From: Arcicella sp034519515
Lineage (GTDB): Bacteria > Bacteroidota > Bacteroidia > Cytophagales > Spirosomataceae
DNA length: 64,000 bases
Direction of reading: 5' to 3'
Assembly: GCA_034519515.1 (NCBI GenBank)
Contig: JAXHOK010000034.1
Coordinates: forward strand, 28,735 to 92,734
The notes below the pieces were generated by a model that searched no databases, was not told where the DNA came from, and saw only the letters and a program-made list of their open reading frames with translations. Of the stretch, positions 17,901 to 26,006 are shown piece by piece; the first letter of the stretch is position 1; the number at the start of each line of letters is the position of its first letter. The position numbers and the translations under genes were made by a program.

Positions 17901-18323
17901 TCTGTGTTAGTTAATGATGAGTTAAAAACTGATTCACCAAACCCTAACATCGAACATCGAATAACGAGCATCGAAAACTATGAGGTTCTTGATCAAGAAA
18001 TCATTAAGCAATTAGCCGATAGCGTTGGTGGTGATATGAGTTTTGTAGTATCCATTTTGGAGGGTTTTGAGGAAGAAGCCACGGAGCAAATTCAAAATGC
18101 TGTTGAAGGTTACAAAATCAATAATTGCAAACAAGTGCAGGGTGAACTACATACGCTGAAAGGAAACTCAGGCACTTTGGGAGCAATGCGTCTGCACGAA
18201 ATAACCAGAATTATCGAAGAAAAAGCAAAAGATTGCAATTTTCAACTATTTGATAGTGAGATAATTATATTACAAGAAGAATTTAAGAAATTCAAGAAGG
18301 AAATTTCGGAAATGAAACAATAA
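14910..18323 (+). CDS. Hybrid sensor histidine kinase with PAS, GAF, receiver and Hpt domains
   Basis: The 1137-residue protein has, in order, a coiled coil (1-45), PAS (about 45-160), PAS (about 165-285), GAF (about 290-445), PAS (about 455-575), HisKA with phospho-acceptor H605 in MSHEIRTPMNG, HATPase (about 705-825, with GGTGLGLAISK), a receiver domain with D903 in FMDIQMPEMDG, and a C-terminal Hpt domain with H1081 in LHTLKGNSGTLG. There is no membrane segment, so it senses a cytoplasmic signal. It can run the whole phosphorelay His-Asp-His itself; the final response regulator is not adjacent. The linker between receiver and Hpt (about 973-1022) is made largely of heptamer repeats read as protein. 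Confidence 0.95.
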   Translation: MRWTHKTKEELVAEIRHLKKELRVLEVNERSSGERLSVADELKKTVENLNLVGMVMEEDGMIIFCNAFASKMLDYEFGELVGKNFFEALVPVEEQESRFTAFQQAMTKGGLFEQKERIMLTKTAQIKIVELNSTVFNDATEDTKYLTIIGEDVTERRKVAEALGRSNAQLQDIINNTSDLIQLISMSGRFLYVNKAWLEITGYGSDELANLRLKDILHPDFAEEALSKFDKIKNGEKIPDFEVVFRRKDGRRLYLSGSVNCRYDKETPTAFRCIFHNSTAKVRAERSSKLYASIAQATIRSTNLDDLYFNIHKELGEVIDVKNFFIAQYDSAKSYLYFPYYIDEYFDSRVHFTKRKLGNGLTEYAIAANKPLILRDEEIYKLAEEKSIYLYGVVPKVMICVPLRIGNKVTGIIGLKSYERQNKYEQRDLELLDFISGQVALAIARKQAEDALARETARLTAIIEGSSHLMWSVNRKMLLTSFNQEYAQLIENQLNVRPELTSSNEKTGFRMVTQTDRRVLEHNYKLAFRGTQQHFEVQLDTPDGEEKWVEVYLNPIINNGIIEEVSGIGRDITDLKKYQHDIVQAKDEAERSLKVKERFLANMSHEIRTPMNGVIGMIDLLTDTPLNVEQTDYVLTIKKSSETLLHILNDILDLAKIEAGKMALHEAPLVFKDVFDRLQSLFSQLATAKNNKIICQLAPELPNFVIADETRLLQILSNFTSNALKFTENGTININVNLVEKRGKFNRIKVEVKDSGIGITEENLKILFNAFQQVDNSTKKSFGGTGLGLAISKELCSMMKGEVGVTSEWGKGSVFWFTVELKETFISPSMAKKDEPEFKVLNHFDKYHPYLLVVDDNATNRKVASEILKKSGCEVITADSGQKAIKLVQTSILDRPFDIIFMDIQMPEMDGVETTEHLRKLNTKLPPIIAMTAYAMKEDRERFMANGMNDYVPKPIRAEVLVRKVAEWTSKQVIENREQIIANREQVIENNKLSDNESVLVNDELKTDSPNPNIEHRITSIENYEVLDQEIIKQLADSVGGDMSFVVSILEGFEEEATEQIQNAVEGYKINNCKQVQGELHTLKGNSGTLGAMRLHEITRIIEEKAKDCNFQLFDSEIIILQEEFKKFKKEISEMKQ
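17826..17974 (+). repeat. Heptamer repeats inside the kinase coding region
   Basis: From 17826 units like ATAGAGA/ACAGAGA repeat to 17881. At 17947-17974 four units ACATCGA, ACATCGA, ATAACGA, GCATCGA follow exactly at 7 bp. They encode the receiver-Hpt linker and keep it in frame. Confidence 0.75.
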
Positions 18324-18797
18324 GAAAGAAATTCATTAGTTGATTGCTGACAGCTAATTGCTGATAGCCGAAAAGAAAAACTGTTTCGTTGTGGAGCAGT
18401 GCGCCGCCCCGCCCCACAACATACGATTGTAACATTGGCGGATTGTTCATCAAAAATTGGGACGTAATATGGCGGTATCACGCCCCATATACCACGCTCG
18501 GATGGCGGTCCGTCGTAGCCTCATGTCAGTAATTTTAGGAATAAGATTGTTGAACTAAACCCTAATGTGTGTAACAGAACAATACAACACAACCACTGAC
18601 AGACTCTTTCGATGTTATAAAAATACATCATTTTCAAAAAGTAAAGGACGTTTACAGCATATAAATACTGAATTCATCGTAAAAAAACATATTAATATTC
18701 AAATTCACAAGGAAAAGTACTACTTTTTTATTTTTGACTAAAAAAAACTCATTTTTATTCAAACCCTTATTTCGAAAATACTAATTCGCATTTACCT
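18324..18797. other. Intergenic region with a GC-rich structured stretch
   Basis: Directly after the kinase lies a heptamer-like island (TTGATTGCTGACAGC..., about 18340-18370). Then comes a GC-rich stretch, 18380-18520, unlike the AT-rich surroundings. It holds a clear stem, GTTGTGG (18388-18394) with CCACAAC (18414-18420), and a weaker one around 18468-18489. From 18560 to 18790 the DNA is plain AT-rich with no ORF. The stretch may be a degraded repeat element or a small RNA; I recognise neither a tRNA nor a known riboswitch. Confidence 0.4.
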
Positions 18798-18805
18798 TAT
18801 ATTTG
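18798..18805 (+). promoter_or_regulatory. Predicted -7 box for the nucleoside permease gene
   Basis: TATATTTG fits TAnnTTTG and lies 111 nt before the ATG at 18916, leaving a long AT-rich leader. Confidence 0.45.
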
Positions 18806-18915
18806 TACAAATACTAACAAGACTCTCTTCTTTTTTGATAAAATTAGGTTAGTTTTTAGAAATTTTTACTTCTATTTTAAAAACTAATCCCAAACATAAA
18901 TTTTCAAACGTAACA

Positions 18916-20115
18916 ATGAAATTAACCACTCGCATTCAATTGATGCTCATGATGTTCCTGATGTTTTTTACATGGGGAGCTTGGTATGGACAAATGGGTA
19001 AATATATGTTCACAACCCTCAAAGCGTCGGGCGAGCAAATTGGTAATGCTTATGCCACTTTTTCAATTGCCTCAATCATTGCCCCTTTCTTTATGGGCAT
19101 GATTGCGGATAGATTCTTTTCAGCTCAAAAAGTCATGGGCGTTTTGAATTTACTTGGTGCAGTGATTCTTTATTTCTTAATCCAGAACCAAAATCCTGAG
19201 ACTTTCTTTTGGTACATTTTGGCTTATACAATGACATTTGCCCCTAATTTGGCTTTGTCAAGTTCAATTGCCATGAACCAAATGCAAGACCCTGGCAAGG
19301 AATTTCCAGCTATTCGGGTTCTTGGAACAATTGCTTGGATTGTTGTAACAAACATCATTGGTTTTTACGGAATTGGTGATAAAATTGCCATTTATCAAGT
19401 TGCCATGTTTACTTCAATTGCTTGGGGAATTTTCTCTTTTACCTTGCCCGACACACCTCCAAAAGCTACGGGTAAAGCCACATTCTCTCAGATTTTGGGA
19501 ACGGATGCTTTTGTATTATTCCAAGACCGTTCATTTTTAATTTTCTTCATTTCTTCGGTATTAGTTTGTATACCCTTGGCGTTTTATTATGCCCATGCCA
19601 ACTTGTCTTTAACGGAATCGAATATGACCAATGTCGAAAATAAAATGTCGCTTGGACAAGCCTCTGAGGTACTTTTCATGCTTTTAATTCCTTTTGCTTT
19701 ACAAAAATTTGGCATTAAAAAAATGCTAATTGTGGGACTAATTGCTTGGATTGTCCGCTTTGTTTGTTTTGGATATGGCGATGGCATTTCGTCAGAATGG
19801 ATTTTGTACTCAGCCATTATTTTACACGGTGTTTGTTATGATTTCTTTTTCGTAACAGGACAAATTTATACTGATAATAAAGCAGGAGAAAAAATCAAAA
19901 ACTCAGCCCAAGGACTCATTACATTGGCAACCTATGGAATCGGAATGGGTATTGGGTCAATTCTTTCGGGTAAAGTTTTGGATAAATATAGTACCGTTGA
20001 AGGTACAATTACCAAGCACGATTGGAGTTCGGTTTGGATGATTCCTGCGGGGATTGCAGCGGTTGTTTTGGTACTGTTTGTTATTTTCTTCAAGGATAAC
20101 ACCATAAAGTCATAA
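18916..20115 (+). CDS. Nucleoside permease, MFS family (NupG/XapB-like)
   Basis: The 399-residue protein has about 12 transmembrane helices. It opens with KLTTRIQLMLMMFLMFFTWGAWYGQMGKY, the hallmark of the nucleoside:H+ symporter group, and has FMGMIADRFFSAQKV after helix 2. The second half carries HGVCYDFFFVTGQIYTDNKA, also typical. It should import nucleosides with protons across the inner membrane; which nucleosides cannot be told. It precedes a Gfo/Idh/MocA oxidoreductase on the same strand by 370 bp, but repeat elements D1 and B1 lie between them, so they are probably transcribed separately. Confidence 0.88.
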   Translation: MKLTTRIQLMLMMFLMFFTWGAWYGQMGKYMFTTLKASGEQIGNAYATFSIASIIAPFFMGMIADRFFSAQKVMGVLNLLGAVILYFLIQNQNPETFFWYILAYTMTFAPNLALSSSIAMNQMQDPGKEFPAIRVLGTIAWIVVTNIIGFYGIGDKIAIYQVAMFTSIAWGIFSFTLPDTPPKATGKATFSQILGTDAFVLFQDRSFLIFFISSVLVCIPLAFYYAHANLSLTESNMTNVENKMSLGQASEVLFMLLIPFALQKFGIKKMLIVGLIAWIVRFVCFGYGDGISSEWILYSAIILHGVCYDFFFVTGQIYTDNKAGEKIKNSAQGLITLATYGIGMGIGSILSGKVLDKYSTVEGTITKHDWSSVWMIPAGIAAVVLVLFVIFFKDNTIKS

Positions 20116-20190
20116 AATTTAGGTAAAAAAGTATCAGTATTTAAGCGTAAAATCTCAGCAATAAAACAAGTTTATCTTTAATATTGTACC

Positions 20191-20237
20191 TTAACTAACG
20201 GAAGGCTTCGTTTCAAACGAAGTCTTCCGTTAGTTAA
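20191..20237. repeat. Near-perfect palindrome, family D copy 1
   Basis: 23-bp arms TTAACTAACGGAAGG... and ...TCTTCCGTTAGTTAA with a single-base loop and one mismatch. The core GAAGTCTTCGTTT recurs at 26007 and 36658. It follows the permease gene and abuts element B1; it may act as a terminator. Confidence 0.8.
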
Positions 20238-20429
20238 GGAACTGAAAAACAATAAGTAGATGTTTTTTCAATGCCCTTTTTTGCACCACTCTGCGTTGCG
20301 GAATGCCTCCCAGATTAAATCCTCATTGAGCGATGCTAAACTGCGGCGACCGTCGCACGGTTTTATCGTCTTGATTGGCACAAAAAATAACATTTAAAAA
20401 TTCATCCACTTATTATTTTCCCGTTCCTA
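20235..20429. mobile_element. 195-bp foldback element, family B copy 1
   Basis: Begins TAAGGAACTGAAAAACAATA and ends in the approximate complement, TATTATTTTCCCGTTCCTA. The imperfect terminal inverted repeats are about 55 bp long. The centre is GC-rich and includes the core CTCATTGAGCGATGCTAAAC and ACTGCGGCGACCGTCGCACGG. The copy at 47577-47771 differs at about 6 of 195 positions. No ORF. Confidence 0.85.
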
Positions 20430-20488
20430 ATTAATATTTCATCAAAAATAGCTCAAAGCTCGTGGCTCAAAGCTAAAATCTTAATTCA

Positions 20489-21694
20489 ATGGCAAAAGTT
20501 TGTATTCTTGGTGGTGGTTTTATTGGGCGTTTTTACGCTGATGCTCTTCATGGGCAACGGGGGCGAGATCGTGTAGAAGTTGTGTATGCTCGTAAGGAAG
20601 AAACTGCAATTCGTTTCGCAACAGATTATTCAATTCCACATTACACTACTTCAATGGAAGAGGCAATTGCGCATCCAGAAACGGAAGTAGTGGTGATTGC
20701 TCTCCCAAATCATATTCACGAAGAGTCAATTATGCTTTGTGTGAAGCATAAAAAGCCCGTTTTATGCACAAAACCTTTGGGAAGAACTGCCGAAGAAGCC
20801 CTCAGAATTACGAAGGCTTGCGAAGAAGCAGGCGTTTTTGGTGGGTATTTGGAAGACCTTTGTTATACGCCAAAATTCTTGAAATCGCTTCAAAGCATCA
20901 AGGATGGAGCAATTGGGAGAGTGCTTTGGGCAAAATCTCGTGAAACTCATCCCGGTCCACATTCCGACTGGTTTTGGAATATCGAAATGGCGGGCGGCGG
21001 TGCAATCCTTGATTTGGGTTGTCATTGCATTGAAATCGCCAGAAATTTTATTGGTAAAGACGTTCGCCCCGTTGAAGTAATGTGTTGGGCAGATACGCAA
21101 GTGAAACCCATTGATGCCGAAGACCACGCCATCGGCTTGGTAAAATATGAAAACGGGGCAATTGGTCAATTTGAAGTTTCGTGGACATTTCGTGGCGGCA
21201 TGGATTTGCGGGATGAAGTGATGGGAACTGAAGGAACAATTTGGACAAATTCATTTTTAAGAACAGGTTTTGAAATGTTCACGACGGGTAAAGGTGAAAG
21301 CGGATATGTAGCAGAAAAAGCCGAATCCGCTACGGGTTGGCTTTTTCCAGTGGGTGATGAAGCCCATGAATTGGGTTACACTCATATGTTTACGGATATG
21401 TTCAACGCCATCGAAGAAGGGCGACAACCACAGGAATCTTTTTATGATGGTTATGTGGTGAATGCCATTATTGATGCAGCGTATAAATCAGCCAAAACCA
21501 AATTATGGGAACCTGTGCAACTGCCTGAATGGCGTGGGCAAGAGGGCTTGTCAAAACCATCGGTTTATCAGGAATACGATGCCGAACATTGGTTCATCAA
21601 AGATGAACTATTACCGAATGGTGACGTTAAAATAATCTTAAAAAAGAAGGAATCAGGAGAGATTATTGAAATCGAAAAATTGAATTTAAAGTAA
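20489..21694 (+). CDS. Gfo/Idh/MocA family oxidoreductase
   Basis: The 401-residue protein has a Rossmann N-domain, MAKVCILGGGFIGRFYADAL (the GxGxxG-type turn is GGGFIG), VVIALPNHIHEES, and CTKPLGRTAEEA in place of the classic EKP motif. The C-domain has GGGAILDLGCHCIEIARNF with the conserved DxGxH-type site. It oxidises or reduces a sugar or inositol-like substrate with NAD(P); the substrate is unknown. The upstream ATG at 20489 is preceded by a heptamer-like island (GCTCAAA/GCTCGTG). A terminator follows at 21711. Confidence 0.9.
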   Translation: MAKVCILGGGFIGRFYADALHGQRGRDRVEVVYARKEETAIRFATDYSIPHYTTSMEEAIAHPETEVVVIALPNHIHEESIMLCVKHKKPVLCTKPLGRTAEEALRITKACEEAGVFGGYLEDLCYTPKFLKSLQSIKDGAIGRVLWAKSRETHPGPHSDWFWNIEMAGGGAILDLGCHCIEIARNFIGKDVRPVEVMCWADTQVKPIDAEDHAIGLVKYENGAIGQFEVSWTFRGGMDLRDEVMGTEGTIWTNSFLRTGFEMFTTGKGESGYVAEKAESATGWLFPVGDEAHELGYTHMFTDMFNAIEEGRQPQESFYDGYVVNAIIDAAYKSAKTKLWEPVQLPEWRGQEGLSKPSVYQEYDAEHWFIKDELLPNGDVKIILKKKESGEIIEIEKLNLK

Positions 21695-21710
21695 ATTTTT
21701 ATTAAAAAAT

Positions 21711-21744
21711 AAAAGCCATGCCACCTTTGGATGACATGGCTTTT
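21711..21744 (+). terminator. Terminator after the Gfo/Idh gene
   Basis: AAAAGCCATG pairs with CATGGCTTTT around a short CCACCTTTGGATGA loop, 17 bp after the stop codon. Confidence 0.85.
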
Positions 21745-21750
21745 CTCACC

Positions 21751-21819
21751 TGTTCTGTGTGCGAGCGATTAAATCGACAGCCGCCACCGTTTCATTTTTC
21801 ATTCTCGACACACAGAACA
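21751..21819. repeat. Small inverted-repeat element
   Basis: TGTTCTGTGTGCGAG (21751-21765) pairs with CTCGACACACAGAACA (21804-21819). Inside is the small palindrome CGATTAAATCG. It lies between the convergent genes ending at 21694 and 21841. Only one copy is seen in this window. Confidence 0.55.
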
Positions 21820-21840
21820 AAATATTAACATTTCTTTGGG

Positions 21841-22116
21841 CTATTCTGTATCTTCACTATTCTTAATTTCTGCGATTTTATCTTCATGTCCGTCTAAGCT
21901 CTGCGATTTTACAATTTGTTCAATAAGTTCTGTAAGGCGTAAATCTGATGAACGTAATTTAAAAACATTATCCATTAATCTTGCTCCTTTTAGGCTATCA
22001 TATTCAGGAGCAACATTAATGATTTGCTGTCTCCAATTGCTGGGGAGGAAATTCTTACAGGCTTTTATCCTGTTTTTTAGGATTTCAGACGTTTTTTTTA
22101 AGTCGTTTGGCGGCAT
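21841..22116 (-). CDS. Small hypothetical protein
   Basis: A 91-residue hydrophilic, helical protein (MPPNDLKKTSEILKNR ...) with no motif I recognise. I chose this strand because the composition is protein-like, while the overlapping plus-strand frame is hydrophobic and Ser/Cys-rich in the way of a shadow frame. Its upstream region carries the foldback element B3 and an XRE-type regulator on the other strand. It could belong with that regulator, but nothing shows it. No function assigned. Confidence 0.55.
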   Translation of the reverse strand: MPPNDLKKTSEILKNRIKACKNFLPSNWRQQIINVAPEYDSLKGARLMDNVFKLRSSDLRLTELIEQIVKSQSLDGHEDKIAEIKNSEDTE

Positions 22117-22377
22117 ATATTGATAAATTATTTATATTTGTGCTTAATTTGTGCTTAACATTTTTTGTCATACACGACCTACTTAGATTTGGGACAATAT
22201 TATTCTTCAAAATATGTTATTTTATTATAACACACATAAACTTTGAAAATCCCTTAGTTGAAATCATTAAATATTAATTTTGATTAGTACATGTATAATT
22301 ATACAAAACTATGATTTTATGAGTATAACTCAAAATTAAATCAAATAAATTTTTCAATATTATTCGAAAAACTTATT

Positions 22378-22573
22378 TAGTAACGGGAATTAAATAATAT
22401 CATCCATCAATACGAAGCGGAACGCCGCCCGATTATTTTTGTTCCTTTCGAGGCGGTAAAACCGCAGCTTAGCATCGCTAAATGAGGCGCTCCGACGATT
22501 CGGTTTTACCAACGAAGAACGGGGCAAAAAGAATTAGTAGTAATGGGTGGGGTCATTTAATTTGCGTTACTTA
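22378..22573. mobile_element. 196-bp foldback element, family B copy 3 (divergent)
   Basis: Starts TAGTAACGGGAATTAAATAA; the other end is the approximate complement (TTTAATTTGCGTTACTTA). The centre holds AGCATCGCTAAATGAGG and GGTAAAACCGCAG, the reverse complement of the core of copies B1 and B2. Size matches (about 195 bp) although the arms have diverged. It lies 34 bp before the XRE regulator. Confidence 0.7.
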
Positions 22574-22607
22574 GTCAAAATTTAACTTAAAAATTATAAT
22601 ATTTACT

Positions 22608-22928
22608 ATGAACCGAATTGAAGATAAAATAAGAGTATTAGTGGCGGAAAAAAGTATGACACTACTCCAGTTAGCAACTCGCTCAAAGATTACCGAGGCT
22701 ACTCTCCACGCCATTTTAAATAGAAATGATGCAAAATATTCTCAATTAGTCAGACTTGCGGCTACATTAGATGTAAATGTAGCTTATTTAGTTGGGGAAA
22801 CTACTATTCGTAATATGTCGGTAGTGCAAGAACCACAAACTGGTTATGTAGCGATTAAAGCAGATGAAGTGATTGATATGCAAAAACAAATAATTGATTT
22901 ACAAGGAAAATTATTAGATAATAAATAA
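22608..22928 (+). CDS. XRE-family helix-turn-helix regulator
   Basis: A 106-residue protein with an N-terminal HTH (about 8-62): MTLLQLATRSKITEATLHAIL followed by NRNDAKYSQLVRLAATLDVNVAYLVGE. The C-terminal 40 residues (IDMQKQIIDLQGKLLDNK) form a short coiled coil, probably for dimerisation. It is a DNA-binding regulator of unknown target. Element B3 lies directly upstream and must contain or abut its promoter. A strong hairpin separates it from the convergent acyltransferase gene. Confidence 0.85.
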   Translation: MNRIEDKIRVLVAEKSMTLLQLATRSKITEATLHAILNRNDAKYSQLVRLAATLDVNVAYLVGETTIRNMSVVQEPQTGYVAIKADEVIDMQKQIIDLQGKLLDNK

Positions 22929-22944
22929 TTTCTCTAAGACTTAT

Positions 22945-22986
22945 AAAAAAGGCTAACATTCTTATGGACAGATTGTTAGCCTTTTT
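22945..22986. terminator. Bidirectional terminator
   Basis: AAAAAAGGCTAACA pairs with TGTTAGCCTTTTT (loop about 15 nt) between the convergent XRE and acyltransferase genes, with A and T runs on both sides. Confidence 0.85.
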
Positions 22987-22988
22987 AT

Positions 22989-24137
22989 TTAACGATTAAA
23001 TCTATCTTTCAATCTTAATAGAGGTGTTTCAATAAAACGATACGACAATTCACAAACTAATATTGTGATTAAAACCGCTGAAGAATATAGCAACACATTG
23101 AAAGTTAAAGAAGGGAGTTGCTTACCGAAAAAATAATGAATTGAATTGACACAAAGCACAATTACGGCGGGGTGATAGATATAAACTCCGTAAGATATTT
23201 TTCCTAAATAATGGATTATCTTTTGTTCCAAATAAATAATAGATTTTTGATTTTGGGAAACATTTAGAATAAAAAAGCAGAAAAATATTCCGTAAAATTC
23301 CATATTGAAACCTGGCACATGAAAACCCGTAGAAAGCATCAAAATCAGGATTGAATAAACCAATATTTGCACATCTTTTCTGAATAAAACCTTTAATATT
23401 TTTTCTTTTTTCTCAAAAATAAGGTATGCACCTCCCCCACCGATTACCATAGTCAAAATCCTAAATTGACTAAAAAACAACTCAACGCCTTCTTGTATTT
23501 TCGTTTTTATTTCAAGAGATAAGTCGCTGATTTTGAAGATATAAAGCCATGATATTCCTAAAATAGTCAAAAAGATTGATAATAGTTTTATGAATGTTTT
23601 GATAGGGTTTTTACTTTTAATAATCCAGGGCCACAAGGCGTAAAATTGTTCCTCCACCCCTACTGACCACGTTTGAGCACACAGGTAGGGTGAGCGAAAA
23701 AACACGAATCCTAAATTGGGCAAAAAAAGCAAGAAAAAGGGCAATCTTTTGAAAAAATCTGCATCAAAATAATAATCATTTCTGAGCGGCTCATTGAAAA
23801 TTGGAATGGCTGGGAAAACGAAAAAACCTAAAATGACGATGATGAAATAAAGAGGCCAAATGCGGAGGATTCTTCGGATGTAAAAATCTTTGGTAGAAAT
23901 ATCACCACGGCGTTGCTTTTCACTTAATAGAAGATACGTTATCAGAAAACCGCTCAAAACAAAAAACAATCCAACACCCAATTTTCCCATATTTTTGATA
24001 AAAAAATTGCCGTAATTATTTTCCAAACCCATTAAATATTTGATTTGTTCGGTATGATGAATGAGGACAGAAAAAGCAGCAATAAAACGAACTCCGTTGA
24101 GGTTGGGGAAATATACAGGCTGATGAGGTTGTTGCAT
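22989..24137 (-). CDS. Acyltransferase 3 family membrane protein (OafA-like)
   Basis: The 382-residue protein has about 10 transmembrane helices. The N-terminal motif NLNGVRFIAAFSVLIHH contains the conserved His, and GVGLFFVLSGFLITYLLL and FYIRRILRIWPLYF match the acyltransferase-3 signature (RxxRIxP). It transfers acyl groups, usually acetyl, to sugars of LPS, exopolysaccharide or peptidoglycan at the inner membrane. There is no C-terminal SGNH domain. No polysaccharide cluster is next to it, so the acceptor is unknown. A -7 box TAATTTTG (minus strand) lies at 24166-24173. Confidence 0.92.
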   Translation of the reverse strand: MQQPHQPVYFPNLNGVRFIAAFSVLIHHTEQIKYLMGLENNYGNFFIKNMGKLGVGLFFVLSGFLITYLLLSEKQRRGDISTKDFYIRRILRIWPLYFIIVILGFFVFPAIPIFNEPLRNDYYFDADFFKRLPFFLLFLPNLGFVFFRSPYLCAQTWSVGVEEQFYALWPWIIKSKNPIKTFIKLLSIFLTILGISWLYIFKISDLSLEIKTKIQEGVELFFSQFRILTMVIGGGGAYLIFEKKEKILKVLFRKDVQILVYSILILMLSTGFHVPGFNMEFYGIFFCFFILNVSQNQKSIIYLEQKIIHYLGKISYGVYIYHPAVIVLCVNSIHYFFGKQLPSLTFNVLLYSSAVLITILVCELSYRFIETPLLRLKDRFNR

Positions 24138-24165
24138 TGATAAATTTAGTGAAACAAATGGTTTG

Positions 24166-24173
24166 CAAAATTA
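24166..24173 (-). promoter_or_regulatory. Predicted -7 box for the acyltransferase gene
   Basis: Minus strand TAATTTTG, 29 nt before the start codon at 24137. Confidence 0.45.
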
Positions 24174-24255
24174 CATCTTGTAACTTTGAATTCAAATCTT
24201 GTTAATTTGAAAATTTGGAAATTAGTGAATCTGAAAATATTATCTTGGTATAAAA

Positions 24256-24492
24256 ATGGAAAATCAACAAATAAATAACCCGCTCCATGGGGTGAAATTA
24301 GAAATGATTTTGCATCATTTAGTGGAATATTACGGCTGGGAAACCATGGGACTTTTTATTGATATTCGGTGCTTTAAATTTGAACCCAGTATTAAATCAA
24401 GTCTGGCGTTTCTCAGAAAAACACCTTGGGCAAGAACTAAGGTCGAGGAATTATATTTGAGAAGTTTAAAAACACTTGACGGGGAACGGTAA
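24256..24492 (+). CDS. VF530 family (DUF2132) protein
   Basis: The 78 residues match the VF530 family along their length: NPLHGVKLEMILHHLVEYYGWE, then IDIRCFKFEPSIKSSLAFLRKTPWARTKVEELYL. The family is small and alpha-helical with a positively charged face and has been suggested to bind DNA; its role is not known. The last residues and stop codon (24490-24492) lie inside a heptamer island, so the C-terminus has been reshaped by the repeat. It lies 97 bp before radA. Confidence 0.92.
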   Translation: MENQQINNPLHGVKLEMILHHLVEYYGWETMGLFIDIRCFKFEPSIKSSLAFLRKTPWARTKVEELYLRSLKTLDGER

Positions 24493-24579
24493 ACGGTACA
24501 CGGGGAACGGTTCAATACAAGAATTTACGCACACTTTGCGGTCAAAACCGTTCCCCGTGTGTCGTTTACCGTTTACCCT
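24481..24579. repeat. Inverted pair of GGGGAAC/GGTAAAC heptamer islands
   Basis: Left island 24481-24512 (GGGGAACGGTAAACGG..., GTACACGGGGAACGG) and right island 24545-24579 (AACCGTTCCCCGTG..., GTTTACCGTTTACCC) are reverse complements apart from a few bases. They flank about 32 bp and lie between VF530 and radA. Confidence 0.75.
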
Positions 24580-24588
24580 TTTTAAAGA

Positions 24589-25971
24589 ATGGCAAAAGTA
24601 AGAACATCATTTTTCTGTCAAAATTGTGGACATCAAGCCCCAAAATGGTTAGGAAAATGCCCAAGTTGTGGAGAATGGAACACATTTGTGGAAGAAGTTG
24701 TCCAAAAAGAAGAAGCCACCAAAGGCTCTTGGAAGGTATCAACATCCACTAAAATTGCAGCAAAACCACGAGCAATTCAAGAAATAAATTTTGAAGAACA
24801 ACCTCGAATTTTGACAAAAGATGCTGAGCTAAACCGAGTTTTAGGCGGCGGAATTGTCTTGGGTTCGATGGTGCTGATTGGTGGTGAACCTGGCATTGGA
24901 AAATCTACGTTGATGCTCCAAATTGCGTTGATGTTGGATAATTATCGGGTTTTGTATGTGTCGGGTGAAGAATCGGAATCACAAATTAAAATGCGGGCGG
25001 AGCGTTTGGAAAATCAGAGTAAAAACTGTTTTATTTTGACGGAAACTCAAACCCAAAATATTTTCAAACAAATTGAAACGTTTGAACCCGATATTCTGAT
25101 AATTGACTCCATTCAAACGCTTCAATCGACCTTTGTGGAATCGGGGGCGGGCAGTGTGTCGCAGGTGAAGGAATGTTCGGCAGAATTGATGAAATATGCG
25201 AAGGAGTCTGGCACGCCAGTGTTCATGATTGGGCATATTACAAAAGACGGTTCATTGGCTGGTCCGAAGGTTTTGGAACACATGGTTGATACGGTTTTGC
25301 AATTTGAAGGCGAACGTCATGGGGCTTATCGAATACTTCGTACTACTAAAAATCGTTTCGGAAGTACCTCAGAATTAGGGATTTATGAAATGTTAAATAC
25401 AGGTTTGCGGGAAGTTTCTAATCCTTCAGAGATTCTGATTTCACAACGGGAAGAAGACTTTTCGGGCATTACCATCGGAGCAATGTTAGAAGGGAATCGT
25501 CCGCTTTTGATTGAAACGCAGTCATTGGTTTCCATCGCTACTTACGGAACGCCCCAACGAAGTTCAACGGGTTTTGATGCCAAACGGCTGAATATGTTGT
25601 TGGCGGTTTTGGAAAAAAGAGGTGGTTTCAGGTTAGGGAATCAAGATGTTTTCTTGAACATTGCGGGAGGTTTGAGAGTCGAAGACCCTGGGGTAGATTT
25701 GGCAGTATGTGCTTCTATTGTATCATCTTACGAAGATATTTCTATTCCAAGTACGGTTGCTTTTGCCGCAGAAGTGGGATTGGGTGGTGAAATCAGAGCG
25801 GTAAATCGAATTGATAATCGTATTTCGGAGGCAGAGAAATTGGGATTCAAGGAAATTTGGATTTCAAAATATAATGCCAAGGGTCTGGACTTAAATAATT
25901 ATAAAATTAAAATCAGAATGGCAGCCAAATTGGAAGATGTCTTTATACAGATTTTGAGGAATCAGCCTTAG
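24589..25971 (+). CDS. radA: DNA repair protein RadA
   Basis: The 460-residue protein has a C4 zinc finger (C10, C13, C24, C27), a RecA-like ATPase core with Walker A GEPGIGKST at 99-107 and the RadA-specific KNRFG motif at 254-258, and a C-terminal Lon-protease-like domain (about 280-455; no catalytic function expected). RadA is a helicase that drives branch migration during homologous recombination and natural transformation. dprA at 56485 belongs to the same processes. Full length and intact. Confidence 0.97.
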   Translation: MAKVRTSFFCQNCGHQAPKWLGKCPSCGEWNTFVEEVVQKEEATKGSWKVSTSTKIAAKPRAIQEINFEEQPRILTKDAELNRVLGGGIVLGSMVLIGGEPGIGKSTLMLQIALMLDNYRVLYVSGEESESQIKMRAERLENQSKNCFILTETQTQNIFKQIETFEPDILIIDSIQTLQSTFVESGAGSVSQVKECSAELMKYAKESGTPVFMIGHITKDGSLAGPKVLEHMVDTVLQFEGERHGAYRILRTTKNRFGSTSELGIYEMLNTGLREVSNPSEILISQREEDFSGITIGAMLEGNRPLLIETQSLVSIATYGTPQRSSTGFDAKRLNMLLAVLEKRGGFRLGNQDVFLNIAGGLRVEDPGVDLAVCASIVSSYEDISIPSTVAFAAEVGLGGEIRAVNRIDNRISEAEKLGFKEIWISKYNAKGLDLNNYKIKIRMAAKLEDVFIQILRNQP

Positions 25972-26006
25972 ATTAAATATGAGATTGGTGGACAAATATT
26001 CGCTAA

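Noticed and set aside
18380..18500. A tRNA or known riboswitch in the GC-rich stretch
   Set aside because: No cloverleaf, no T-arm sequence and no aptamer core that I recognise.
21836..22123. Plus-strand 95-codon frame
   Set aside because: Ser/Cys/Phe-rich shadow of the minus-strand hydrophilic frame, which is more protein-like.
22378..22573. CRISPR-like or tRNA-like repeat
   Set aside because: It is a single foldback unit related to elements B1/B2; there is no direct-repeat/spacer pattern.
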